Shown here piece by piece: positions 1-10,129 of a DNA stretch of 64,000 nucleotides (position 1 is the first letter of the stretch; the number at the start of each line of letters is the position of its first letter). This DNA is from Capra hircus (taxonomy: Eukaryota > Chordata > Mammalia > Artiodactyla > Bovidae). Where the stretch lies: assembly GCF_001704415.2 (NCBI RefSeq), contig NC_030826.1:60345362-60409361 (forward strand). The letters are read 5' to 3'. The notes beneath the pieces were generated by a model. It did not search any database, was not told the DNA's origin, and saw only the letters and a list, made by a program, of their open reading frames with translations. The translations under genes were made by a program, and so were the position numbers.

Positions 1-306
1 GATTTTGTCATCATATACACATACCTGTACGAGTTCTTTCTCCTTTAGTCGCCCTCCGAGAGGCTCTATATTTATTCCAGGAAGGTTGACTTTGTGTAGA
101 AACACAAGACACACTTTTTTGAGAAATCTACATTTGAGATTATCTTCAGACCCCATGGCTTTTTTCAGAGCCCGTGGTGTTTTTTAAAAGACATTTAAAA
201 GTTTGAAATGATTATGAAATGTCAGGCTCTTTGGAACTAGATTTTTTAACCAAAAACATCAATAAATATATTTTTTTAAGTTTTAATGGTAAAACTCCAG
301 TTCGGC

Positions 307-324
307 GGGGGGGGGGGGGGGGGG
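307..324 (+). repeat. Run of 18 G
   Basis: An uninterrupted G run follows ggc and precedes caaatttg. It could form a G-quadruplex and is also a typical site of sequencing or assembly error. Confidence 0.95.
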
Positions 325-351
325 CAAATTTGTCTTCTAGAATTTGCCAAA

Positions 352-471
352 CACTACTTGATGCTAAGTCTGAGAAACCAAGTAGGTAAAACAAAGAGGG
401 ACATATACCTGCACTACTTGATGCTAAGTCTGAGAAACCAAGTAGGTAAAACAAAGAGGGACATATACCTG
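352..471 (+). repeat. Perfect 60-bp tandem duplication
   Basis: Two adjacent copies, 352-411 and 412-471, begin cactacttgatgc and end acatatacctg. I see no mismatch between them. The sequence is not a known mobile element to me. Confidence 0.95.
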
Positions 472-944
472 GTAAGGATTTTTATTAAAAGAAACAAACC
501 AGTAAGGAGTAATTAGCATTCCACATATACACATATGGGAGAGGAAATGGATACTGAAGCCTTTTCTGAAAGAGAAGTGACCAAAATATTTTAGAAAGTA
601 ACCCTGAAGATGACTCCTCTGAAGGGCAGTAATGATACCTACATGTAAGTGGCCATTGTCCTAGTCATTCCCATTATTTTTGGCACACCTCTGAAGTCAA
701 CAATATAGAGAGACAGATATTTGTGTAAGTCTATATAATATGGATAATTGTATCACACCAAATCAAATAGATTTGGAGGGGAAAAGAACATGATCTCTTT
801 TATAGAGATATATGGACTTTCTAACACTGATAATTATAGGCAAGGCTAATATCCAGACAGTCCATGCTGGTAGCACATTAAATAGTGTGCTGGTCACAAA
901 GCTTATTTGGATTTTTCCATAATATAACATCTTACAGAAAAACT

Positions 945-1262
945 GGGCTTCCCTGGTGGCTCAGCTGGTAAAGAATAAGCCTGCAATGCAGGAGACTTTG
1001 GTACAATTCCCTGGTTGGGAAGATCTGCTGGAGAAGGGATAGGCCACCCATCCCAGTATTCTCAGGCTTACCTAGTGGCTCAGCTGGTAAAGAATCTGTT
1101 TGCAATGTGGGAGACCTGGGTTTGATTCCTGAGTTGGGAAGATCCTCTGGAGGAGGCATGGTAGCCCACTCCAGCATTCTTGCCTGGAGAATCTCATGGA
1201 CAGAGGAGCCTGGTGGGCTGCAGTTCATGGGGTCACAGAGTCAGAACCGCTGAGCACATCTA
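945..1262 (+). mobile_element. Bov-tA SINE with doubled tRNA-like head
   Basis: It begins with ggcttccctggtggctcagc, repeats that head near 1066 (ggcttacctagtggctcagc), and continues into the Bov-A body ending in a cacagagtcagaaccgctgagc tail. The doubled head is the arrangement of the dimeric Bov-tA type. Confidence 0.85.
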
Positions 1263-1342
1263 AGCACATGGAAAAACGGGCATGAACTTTGTGGCCAATC
1301 CACTATTTTGCATATCACCCCTGGATAGGAGTATCTTCTTTC

Positions 1343-1345
<3 letters not shown>

Positions 1346-1387
<42 letters not shown>

Positions 1388-1399
1388 GTATGTATGTAC
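1346..1399 (+). repeat. (CA)n microsatellite with short (TATG)n end
   Basis: About 19 CA units run to 1384 and are followed by tatgtatgtatgtac. Confidence 0.95.
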
Positions 1400-1644
1400 A
1401 TGAGATTCCTAACATATCAACTTAAATATAGATTATGCATTTCTTTATTTCAGAATTAGTTGTTTAGAACTTATAACAGTTCTACAAATAAATAAATAAA
1501 TAAAATTTCGACTTGTAAGGCTATCAGGCCATTCTACTTTAGGACAGAAGATACCCAATCACCATGGAACACATTGCTTCTACAGGGAAAAGGCATTCCA
1601 AATTTCAAATCAGTATTCCATCTCTCTTTAGTGGGGAGCAGACC

Positions 1645-1812
1645 AGTGTTCTCAACCCTGTTGCAGGTCAGAACACACGAGTGACTTGTAAAAAATACCA
1701 CCTGCCAGGTCCTACCCTGACCAACTCAGTGTGAATCTCTGGGCCCTCGGTACTGAGTGTGCACATGCTCCTGGTGATCCCACTGTGCATCCGGGTTGAG
1801 AACCACCACCTA
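1645..1812 (+). mobile_element. Old hAT-type DNA transposon fossil (MER5/MER20-like)
   Basis: The ends are imperfect inverted repeats (gttctcaacc at the left, ggttgagaacca at the right) around a non-coding middle. This fits small non-autonomous hAT-Charlie elements of the MER5/MER20 kind. The subfamily is not assignable by eye. Confidence 0.6.
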
Positions 1813-3040
1813 CTCCTTCTCCACCCAAGTGTGTTTTGCAAGCTCAGGCCCTGGGCTCACAGACAGCAGAGGTGAACACATGAGGAACACGGTTAGTTAA
1901 GAATATTTGAAAGTAAAAGTCACACTGGACAAGAGGCGAGAGTCACCTGACTCAGACCAGAGAGACGTTTTGCTTAAAAATTTCACCAACAGCTGTCATG
2001 AAATGGCCTCAGATTTTTTTTTCTATTTTTTTTAAGAAGATGGATGCCTTATTCTTATGATTTTCTTCCCTCTGCATCTCAAAGAGAGAAGCTTCCAGAT
2101 TTAGAAAGAAGGGTAGGAAAGTGAATGGCCATGACCACTGGGATAATTCTCTTTTTTTCTGGCTGGAAAAAGATGAGACGGAAGTAGCATCACAGCAGAT
2201 GAGTTGGACGTTTATCAAACAGGTGTGTCTTGGAAACGAAGATGAACAAGTGGATGGACATGCCTTCCCCTCTCTGGGCGTGAGCTGGATGCCGAAAACA
2301 AGGAGCAAGTGCAAAGAGAGAAAAAGACAGGACTGCGCTTCAAAAGCCAAAAGAGAAAGACAGGACTGCGCTCAGAGCGCTCAAGGGAGCAACACTCTCT
2401 CCCTATCTGTGAACCTGAGGCAAAGAAAGGAGCAGACTGTGTTCTCTTTGGAAACTTTTAAAAATCTCTTTTTAAAATAAAATCCCTCTGTCGTTGTGCT
2501 GCAGGAGTAGCTTCATGTTAACTCAACGCCCCAAAGCAACGCTTCCCTGTGGACCACTTCACTCCTTGACCTTCCAAGAACCCAGACCCCAGAGCAGAGA
2601 ACCCACGGGTGTCTCTGGCCACGAGAAAGAGCTTCTGCTGCTTCGTCAGCCTGCTGGGAATCCACCACAGAGCCAGCCTCCCACCGTGGAGCGAGCCACC
2701 ACCAAAGGAGGGCAAGCCTTGGGCTCAGGGTCCCCAAGAATTCAGCCAGCGCCCCCATGATCTTCCCACCTCATCAAGAAACTGCTCCCTGCCTTTATTT
2801 TTCTTCTACTGCAGCCCTGCCCTTTACAAGAAGGCTTCTTCAGTGAACAGAAAACCAAACCAAAAGAAGCAAGGTGACATTAAGGACAAAGGCAGTCCCT
2901 GGGGCTGACACTGTAGGAGGCCACAGCAGAGGCAGGCACTGGTTCTCTGGGTGGGGAGACAAACTTCCTCTCAGGACTAGCAAACCTCCTTCTTGCCAAA
3001 GATGGATGTTACTTCTAATAGCCATTCGCAGAATTTGTGA
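1813..3040. other. Intergenic stretch downstream of MAP2K6 without recognisable features
   Basis: No gene, RNA or named repeat was recognised. There are purine-rich patches near 2300-2420 and one AATAAA on the minus strand at 2794-2799. The several 60-119 residue frames have no family resemblance. Confidence 0.5.
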
Positions 3041-3043
3041 CAT

Positions 3044-3098
3044 CACACACACACACACACACACACACGCACGCACGCGCGCACACGTGCGTGCACAG
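3044..3098 (+). repeat. (CA)n microsatellite passing into CG-containing alternating tract
   Basis: CA units are followed by gcacgcacgcgcgcacacgtgcgtgc, an alternating purine-pyrimidine tract able to adopt Z-DNA. Confidence 0.9.
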
Positions 3099-3649
3099 GA
3101 TAGATAGGTGATGGAAAACCGCATCGCAAATCACATTGCATTATTCCTACTCCACAAGGGCCAACAGCTGTCAGATCTGTGACTCTCTGAGCTGTGACAA
3201 GAGTGATTTTTTTGTCTTCCAAAGTTGGGAAAATAGTGTATGACCAGGCAACGCTGCTGCTTCACAGGGATACGCAGTTACGACCCCGGGTGGGGCAGAA
3301 ATTGAGGAACACAGCAGCAGCCACAGCAGCTGGAACAGGCGCGCCACTTGAACTCCCGGTGGAGACTTTCATCAGAATCCCAAAGGTGCGCATGGAATAA
3401 TCTCTTCCGGACCACAGACACGATCCAACTTAAAAAATAAAAAAGCCTATAAATACTGCCAACCCAATCTTGTCTTTCGTCTCTCCCTCCTCTCATAAAA
3501 TGGAGTCTTGTCAACCAACCGCTTAAACATAAATATTAAAGTAATAAGTGGGACAGACTACAGACCTACCTACAATTTCATCACTACTGTAGCACCTTTT
3601 TTTCCTTTTTACCAATGTATCCGTTTCGTAAAGAACAGAAGTCTGAAAA

Positions 3650-3922
3650 GCTTAGGGACTCATATGACACATCATTAAATATTTAATCACCTTTTTAAGT
3701 CCTAAGCCTTTATCATATTTCATCCATCTAGACAGTTCATCCTATAACTATAGATTCCAAGGCCCCCTTTGGAGGGGGAAAAAGAGAAAATGGGGAAGAA
3801 AAAAACCTTCTGAGAGGCAGGGTTAAATTATCTCAAAGATGAGTTTCTATTGGCGCTTTAGTGAACATCAGCCTGTAAACCCACCAATCCACAGGAGGGT
3901 CAACCGATGGAGTCCATGGTTT
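3650..3922 (-). other. MAP2K6: Proximal 3' UTR of MAP2K6
   Basis: Sequence directly after the stop codon is unique and repeat-free, as expected of an untranslated region. Read on the minus strand, it passes a T-rich stretch and reaches an ATTAAA about 240 nt after the stop. The true end is not certain. A longer form would run to an AATAAA at 2794-2799. Confidence 0.55.
3682..3687 (-). promoter_or_regulatory. MAP2K6: Candidate polyadenylation signal ATTAAA
   Basis: Minus-strand ATTAAA, the commonest variant of AATAAA, lies about 236 nt after the MAP2K6 stop and is followed by a GT-containing stretch. It is a plausible but unproven cleavage signal. Confidence 0.35.
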
Positions 3923-4000
3923 TTAGTCTCCAAGAATCGATTTTACAAAAGATGCCACGTCTGTCGCTTTGGATTCGTGTAGGGTGAAAAACGGATGTTG
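3923..4000 (-). CDS. MAP2K6: MAP2K6 last coding exon 12 (residues 310-334 and stop)
   Basis: This 78-nt terminal coding part encodes Q-H-P-F-F-T-L-H-E-S, then K-A-T-D-V-A-S-F-V-K-S-I-L-G-D and TAA. It is the C-terminal DVD docking segment used by MAP3Ks. The acceptor is ttcaccag. Compared with the human sequence recalled from memory, Gly321 is Ala and Leu330 is Ser. The second change lies in the docking helix and could affect MAP3K binding. The stop position matches the family length of 334 residues. Confidence 0.96.
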   Translation of the reverse strand, partial: QHPFFTLHESKATDVASFVKSILGD

Positions 4001-4307
4001 CTGGTGAAGAAAAGAAAAATGCCTGCGTTAATACTGGTCTCTGACAACGCATGAGATTAGCAATGGACAGATCTGGTTAGTTAACAAACCAGGTACCCCT
4101 AACAGGCTTAAACTGGATTCTTTCCACCCCTTCCCAAACCAAGTAACCAAGTACACACTCAGGGATTCAGACTCTTAAAGATGTCACTTAGCTACTGCTC
4201 CTATCTTGGTATCGCTTTTTGATTCCGTGACAGAGTAGCCACTGCTTTAAAACGTGCGTATGTACCTAGGCTGTGCACATCCCATGCACGTGTGCTAGGC
4301 ATGTGTA

Positions 4308-4520
4308 CCAAGCTGCTTCAGTCGTGTCCGACTCTGTGCTGCCTGATGGACCGTAGCCTGCCAGGCTCCTCCGTCCATGGGATTCTCTGGGCAAGAATAC
4401 TGGAGTGGGTTGCCATGCCCTGCTCCAGGGGATCTTCCCCACCCAGGGATCAAGCCCACGTCTCTTACGGCTTTTGCACTGGCAGGCAGGTTCTTTACCA
4501 CTAGAGCCATCAGGGAAGGC
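4308..4520 (-). mobile_element. Bov-tA SINE
   Basis: The plus strand shows the reverse complement of the element: cagtcgtgtccgactctgtg, then ggcaagaatactggagtggg, ending ccatcagggaaggcc. It lies in intron 11, in gene-sense orientation. Confidence 0.88.
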
Positions 4521-4793
4521 CGTATACATCCCATCAACAGGTAAATACAAGGAAGAGCAAAGATGGCTCAAAGACTCAGTTTACAAATAACCCTGTCACC
4601 TCGAAAGTAATTTTCAGACAAAGTAGCGAAATAAGAAGACATTTTAGAGATTCACGCACATTCAGTTCCCAAGGAGTGGTAGAATGAGAAACCAGTTTTT
4701 GGAACAGTAAATGGGCATTGCTCGCGCTTAACACTGGAGAGCTGGTTTGAAACAGCTAGCAGTGTTACTTTTTATGTCACACCTATTGAGAAC

Positions 4794-4998
4794 AGGGCTT
4801 CCCTGGTGACTCAGACAGTAAAGAACCTGCCTGCAACGTGGGAGACCTGGGTCCGATCCCTGGGAGGATCCCGTGGAGGAGAGCACGGCAACCCACTCCA
4901 GTATCCTTGCCTGGAGAATCCCATGGACAGAGGAGCCTGGTGGGCTACAGTCTACGGGGTCGCAAAGAGTCGGACACGGCTGAGCCACGAAGCACAGC
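4794..4998 (+). mobile_element. Bov-tA SINE
   Basis: The full head (ggcttccctggtgactcag), body (ggcaacccactccagtatcc) and tail (agagtcggacacggctgagc) are visible. It is antisense to MAP2K6 within intron 11. Confidence 0.9.
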
Positions 4999-6447
4999 AC
5001 ACTGATAAAGAGTGATCCTTATGTCTATCCACGAAGATCTGATCCTTGTGGAAGATAAAGTAGCCTGCCCAACCCTAGATCTGGGTGGAGAAAATTCATC
5101 TTGGAGATTAAAAACCGAGAAGCAAAAAGGTGGTCTCTGCTCATGCTGCTCAGATTCCGTAAACTTGACATCACGTCCTGCTCTTTGCTGGGGGAAGAAG
5201 CATGGTCCAACGCAGGAAGCCACACGTTTCAAAACGATTCTGAAGGAAACGAAGCCAGAGGCTCTGCCCCAGGGCCGTCCTCCTCAAGTAGCTCAACTCA
5301 GTGACCGGAAGCGCCCGGCTGACACCCAGGAACCTCACACCCCCAGTTAGAAGTGGACACATCGGCTCACGGTCCACAGTCCTCCCAGTACAATCAAAAC
5401 TAACCGATCAAACCAAAAAGAACAATTCCTCCGGGCGGAACTGAGAGCCTGAGCTAGCAGGGCCCCCTCCCAACTGTCTGGAGGTATTGCTCCTCTCAGG
5501 GACCCGTCACCAGCTAAATATGAGCGTTTCTGCACACAGACGTGTAGGTGACTCACTCCGCTTCCCCTGACTTTGAGGATTTCAGTTCACAGCCTACGTG
5601 TTGCCTAGCTCTAGGTTTTCTAATTATATTTGTTTTAAACCTGAGAGCATGGGGCTGGATGACTCAGCCCTGTGGGAACTGGAATGGCCACCCATGGACA
5701 TTTTAGAAAACAATGCAGAGGAAGGGAACTAGGAAAGCAAGCCCCAAATAAGGTCGGCGGTCACCACCAAGTACAGTGACTCAAAAAAAGAGAGAGGCTT
5801 TCTGGCTTTGCCACTGGGTGCTTCATAGCCATATCAACCAGAGCCCCAGGTGCGGGTGCAGCCTCTGCAGCCCCCCGGAAGAATAAACTACTTCTGCTCA
5901 CTAACCACTCACACAGCACCCTTACCGAGTGTTTTACCATCGTGCTTATTAACTTTCCCACATCCCCACGACATTTAGAGATCTTTTCATGTCCTTTGAA
6001 GCCTTTCACTATCAAAACAGGACACGTCCGGTCTCAGCGTGTCTCAAGGACTACTCCCAACGCCCGCCAGCCCCATCCTGTCTTTTGGTCGGTGGGTGGC
6101 TCAGGGCATCTAGCCTAGGTCTGCCACGGAATTCAATAACCGCACCTGATGTCTCAAAGGAAAGAAAAACAACTCCTCAGGCACCTTTCCGTTTATTCTC
6201 AGGCCGGGAAAGCACCGTGAGAGCCAGGGGCAAGGGGGGCAGGCAGGCATGTGAACATGGAAAGTGTGATGTGTCTCCTGTGTGGGTTTCGAGGCTGTAA
6301 AAGGCTGGGAGGGAACCAGTGGCTTCTAGAAGCAGCCGACTAAGAATAGCAAGGAGAGCAACCAGGAGACAGCAGAGGCGACGCCGTGGAATCGCCCCCA
6401 GACCACAGACCCAGGCTGGGCTTCTCAGAAGCTGGGGGGGAGGGCAC
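4999..6447. other. Intron 11 sequence with no recognised feature
   Basis: Unique-looking sequence. I see no exon, RNA or named repeat. Confidence 0.5.
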
Positions 6448-6668
6448 TGGACTTCCCTGGTGGGCAAGCGGTGAAAAATCCCGCCTGCCGACGCAGGGGA
6501 CAAGGGTTCGATCCCTGTTCCGGGAAGAGCCCGTGTGTCACGCGGCAACAGAGCGTCTGCATCACGACTACGGACGCCGGCGTGCCCTAGCGCATGCGCA
6601 GCGGCGCCCGACCGCTGCAACTCAAGGCCGTGCGCAGCAATGAAGACCCCGCGCAGCCACTAATTAAT
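6448..6668 (+). mobile_element. CHR-type tRNA SINE
   Basis: It starts ggacttccctggtgggcaag, carries a B-box-like gggttcgatccctg, then a run of degenerate gcaac units and the gaagaccccgcgcagcc 3' end with an AT tail. It is CpG-rich, consistent with decaying CHR copies. Confidence 0.8.
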
Positions 6669-6786
6669 TAACGAAGAGGGGCCAGGTACAGGGAGAGCTT
6701 GAACACCCAGCCTGGAGCATCGCCACCAGCGCCAAGAGTCTCCAGCTCCCCTGCAAGACCACAGTTTAGGAGGTCAGCCCTGCCTA

Positions 6787-6998
6787 GGGCTTCCCTGGAG
6801 GCCCAGATGGTAAGGAACCCACCTGCCAACGCAGAAGACGCAGGCTTTACCCCTGGGTGGGGAAGATCCCCGGGAGGAGGAAATGGCAACCCACTCCAGG
6901 GTTCTTGCCTGGAGAATCCCATGGACAGAGGGGCCTGGCAATCTGCAGTCCACGATGTCACAGAGTCGGACACAACTTGGCAACTAAGCAACAACACT
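6787..6998 (+). mobile_element. Bov-tA SINE
   Basis: Head gggcttccctggaggcccag, body ggcaacccactccagggttc and tail cagagtcggacacaacttgg are recognisable. Confidence 0.88.
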
Positions 6999-7157
6999 CT
7001 CTCTGTTTAACAATGTGGTTCAAAAAAACAAAAAAAACAATGTGGTTCAATCTAGGACATCCCGGGACGTTCAGAGGACAGAATCACCTCCCTGAACTAT
7101 CACTGGAGTCACCTGGGTTTTGTTTCTGGTGGTTTTCATCTAGGATAGGGGTCAACA

Positions 7158-7275
7158 ATTGATGGACCAGGGGCCAAATCCAGAGGACTGCCTATTTCTG
7201 AAACACTTTTATTGGTACACAGCCACACTCCTGTGTCTACCCACTGGGTATGGCAGCTCTCAGGCTAAAACAGAA
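7158..7275 (-). mobile_element. Old interspersed repeat, family unassigned
   Basis: The string ggggccaaatccagaggac, followed by cttttattggtacacagccac, matches a very common mammalian DNA-transposon fossil seen in reverse. I cannot name the subfamily with confidence. Confidence 0.4.
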
Positions 7276-7320
7276 GTCGAGTTGTCGCGGCAGCCCACAG
7301 AGCCTGAAGTATCTACTTTA

Positions 7321-7508
7321 TTGTGGTCCGACTCTTTTGCAACCTTACAGACTGTAGCCCGCCAGGCTCCCCCATCCATGGGATTATCCAGGCAAAAAGT
7401 ACTGGAGTGGGTTGCCATTTTTTTCTCCATGGGATCTTCCTGACCCAGGGATCGAACCTGCATGTCCTGGGTGGACAGTTTGTTAACCACGAGTCACCTG
7501 GGAAGCCC
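7321..7508 (-). mobile_element. Bov-tA SINE
   Basis: Reverse-complement body (gtactggagtgggttgcc) and head (cacctgggaagcc) are visible. Confidence 0.85.
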
Positions 7509-8525
7509 GAACCCTGTCTATCCAACAGTCCTTTACAAAAACGCTGGCTGGCCCCATACCCCAAAGAACAAGTCCTACTCAGTTACGGCCCCCAGTGGGA
7601 GCTTGAAAGAGAAAGCAAATGAGATGACCTTAAAGCCTGTCCATGCCTCAACCCAAACAGGGAACAGAACATTTGGGATTTCTATAAGAGGTACATGTCT
7701 GGGTTGGGGCCTTAATTATACTGTTCTTCACCTAGAAAGAGGATTTTTTTTTTTTTCTACCTCTTCACCAACTCCTACAACCTCAACAATCGCCTCTCAG
7801 CATGTGTTTTCCTGAGGCTTCACCCGAAGTGTTTGGACTCAGAGTTTCCACTGAGAAACCTCAATCCCACCGGAAAGCAGGAGGCAGTCATGACCTCACA
7901 AGGCAAGTCCATCCCCAGTGCCACGAAGACGGCTGCCATAAAAGGCTGGGGCGGGGGTGGGGGGAGGACGGCAGTGATCTGCACGGGTCCTACAGCACTA
8001 ATGTGCAGACCACCAGAGCCCACGGTGTCGGGACAGATGGCAAAGGCAGCTTCAATGTCAGTTGCCCAAGGGTGTTAAGCGAGGACTCAGCAATTTTTCT
8101 CAAGTGTGCTCCATTGAAACCTCTGATAAGAAGTCACTTGGAAGAGGGGCTTGGGGGGAAACAGGGCATGCATTTTCAATAGTCAGACATATAAAGAAAA
8201 CATACTTTCATCTGGAAAAAAAAAGTGACAAAGAAGGCACCTTTAAAACAAGAGTACAGAACGCCCCACGATCCGCTCTATGCGGGTTGCACTTTATGTG
8301 GGATCAAAGTTTAAAATGCTCTGGGGGTTGCACAAGAATTCTAAAACAAAGTAGCCAGGATTGAAAAGGCCCCCAGCTGGCTACTATCCACATAAGCAGA
8401 GAGGAAATGTTGAACCCAAACGTGCGGCAGGCTAAGAGCTTCTCAAGCATGACTCACCTCCCCTTCTGCCTCAACCGTGGGTGTTAGTTGAATGCTGAGT
8501 CCCCACGGGCTGCCTTTATATTTCA
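7509..8525. other. Intron 11 sequence with no recognised feature
   Basis: There is a 13-T run near 7746 and a G-rich stretch near 7946-7968. No gene or named repeat was recognised. Confidence 0.5.
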
Positions 8526-8529
8526 TTGT

Positions 8530-8815
8530 GTTATTTTTTTTTAATTTTTATTTATTTATTGGCCACGCTGCGTGACATGTAGGATCTTAGTTCCCTGCTG
8601 CTGCTGCTAAGTCACTTGTCGTGTCCCGACTCTGTGCGACCCCACAGACAGCAGCCCACCAGGCTCCGCCATCCCTGGGAGTCTCCAGGCAAGAACACTG
8701 GAGTGGGGTGCCATTCCCTTCTCCACTTAGTTCCCTGACCAGGGATCGAACCCATGACTCCTGTAGTGGAAATGCAAAGTCCTAACCACTGGACCACCAG
8801 GCAAGTCCCGGGGCT
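8530..8815 (-). mobile_element. CHR-type SINE interrupted by a Bov-A SINE
   Basis: The reverse-complement CHR starts at its AT-rich tail (tttaatttttatttatttat) and ends ccaccaggcaagtccc. It is split at 8598 by a younger Bov-A insertion. Confidence 0.85.
8598..8725 (-). mobile_element. Bov-A SINE inserted in the CHR SINE
   Basis: It is flanked by a perfect 12-bp target duplication, cttagttccctg at 8586-8597 and 8726-8737. The body reads ctgctgctgctaagtcactt to ttcccttctcca. Confidence 0.9.
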
Positions 8816-8825
8816 GTCTTTCTAT

Positions 8826-8975
8826 TTTATTGGTTTATTTTTATTTATTTATTTATTTATTGGCTGCGCTGTGAGGCTTTTGGGATCTTAGTTCCCAGAC
8901 CAGGGATTGAACCCATGTCCCCTGCAGCACAGGTGCGGAATCTTAGCCACTAGACCATCAAGGAAAATCCCAGGG
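8826..8975 (-). mobile_element. CHR-type SINE
   Basis: A (TTTA)n tail is followed by ggctgcgctgtgaggctttt and ccagaccagggattgaaccc, the reverse complement of the CHR head. Confidence 0.82.
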
Positions 8976-9309
8976 CTGCCTTTTTAAAGGGGACAAAGAT
9001 GCCCAAAAAAATGCCCAGTCCGTCTCTCCTCAAACTCTTCCCAGCATCTATTCAGTCATCCAGTTGACCTATGGTTCAGACTTAAATTCAAGCTTAACCA
9101 GAAGAACTGAAAATCCATGGGATCTGCTGAGGCCAGCCAGGTGCGCTCTCGTCTCCTGGCAACTTTCAAGTATACGGTCGAGTGGTGGTGACTCTAGCCC
9201 CCACGCAGGTCTTACTCATCTGGGAAACAGAAACTTGTGTTCTCTGACCACCTTTATCCATTGCCCCCAACCCACACACCCCTGGCAACCACCAGTCTAC
9301 ACTCCGTAA

Positions 9310-9795
9310 ACTGTTTTTTTAAGATTCTACACTTAAGTGAGATCATGCAGTGTTTGCTTTTTCTGTCTGACTTATTTCACTCAGAATAATGCCCTCACGT
9401 TGTTGTAAATGACAGGATTTCCTTTTTTAATGCTTGAGTAATATTCCATTGTGTGCGCGTGTGGATATGTATTACATTTTCTTTATCTCTGCATTCATTA
9501 ATGGACACTCAGATTGTTTCCACATCTTGGCTGAGATAAATAATGCTGCAGTGAACTTGGGGGTTCAGATATTTCTTCAAGATAGTGACTTCATTTCCTT
9601 CAGATCTGTGCCCAGAAGTGGAATCATTAATCATAAGATGGTGCTATTTTTAATTTCGTGAGGTTTTCTATCCTGGCTGGACCAGTTCGCATCCCACCAG
9701 GGAGCCTCTTTTCTCTGCATCTTCCCCAGAGTTCCTCTCTCATCTTTCAAACCTTCCAGATGTGAGATGATGCCTGACTGTGCTTTTTTTTTTTT
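9310..9795 (-). mobile_element. L1 3' fragment
   Basis: The plus strand shows the well-known reverse of the L1 3' region: gagtaatattccattgtg, ggacactcagattgtttcc and cagaagtggaatcatt. It is diverged and contains no intact frame. Confidence 0.75.
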
Positions 9796-9869
9796 TTAAT
9801 AATACGTTCTTTTTTAAAGACTTCTTTTTTTTGATGTGGGCCATTTTTAAGGTCCTGTCGAATTTGTTA

Positions 9870-10012
9870 CGATACCACTTCTGTTTTACGTTTGGGTTTT
9901 CCGGCCACGAGGCACGTGGGATCTTAACTCCCTGACCAGGGATCGAACTGGCACCCCCTGCATTAGGAAGGCAGAGAGGTAACCGCTAGACCACCGGGGA
10001 AGTCGGATCATG
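9870..10012 (-). mobile_element. CHR-type SINE next to exon 11
   Basis: The reverse-complement CHR (ggatcttaactccctgacc to ccaccggggaagtc) ends about 72 bp from the exon 11 donor, in gene-sense orientation. Confidence 0.78.
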
Positions 10013-10083
10013 ACTTAGATGTCATCCCCTTCCCCTGTTCCAGCTGTTAGTCTGGACTCATCTGCTCCCCTAACAATACTCAC

Positions 10084-10129
10084 CATAAGCTCTGGATATG
10101 TTGGCCTTTCTTTGGAATTCTTCTTCAAG
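10084..10129 (-). CDS. MAP2K6: MAP2K6 coding exon 11 (residues 294-309)
   Basis: This 46-nt micro-exon is missed by simple reading-frame scans. It completes Cys294 and encodes L-K-K-N-S-K-E-R-P-T-Y-P-E-L-M, where Arg302 is the conserved arginine of kinase subdomain XI. The acceptor follows a long pyrimidine run (12 or more T on the minus strand) ending in ttaag, and the donor is gtgagt. A minus-strand CHR SINE begins about 75 bp into the downstream intron. Confidence 0.95.

Noticed and set aside
945..1262. tRNA-like sequences with box B motifs in many places
   Set aside because: These are the heads of Bov-tA and CHR SINEs, not tRNA genes. No complete cloverleaf with a proper anticodon arm was seen.
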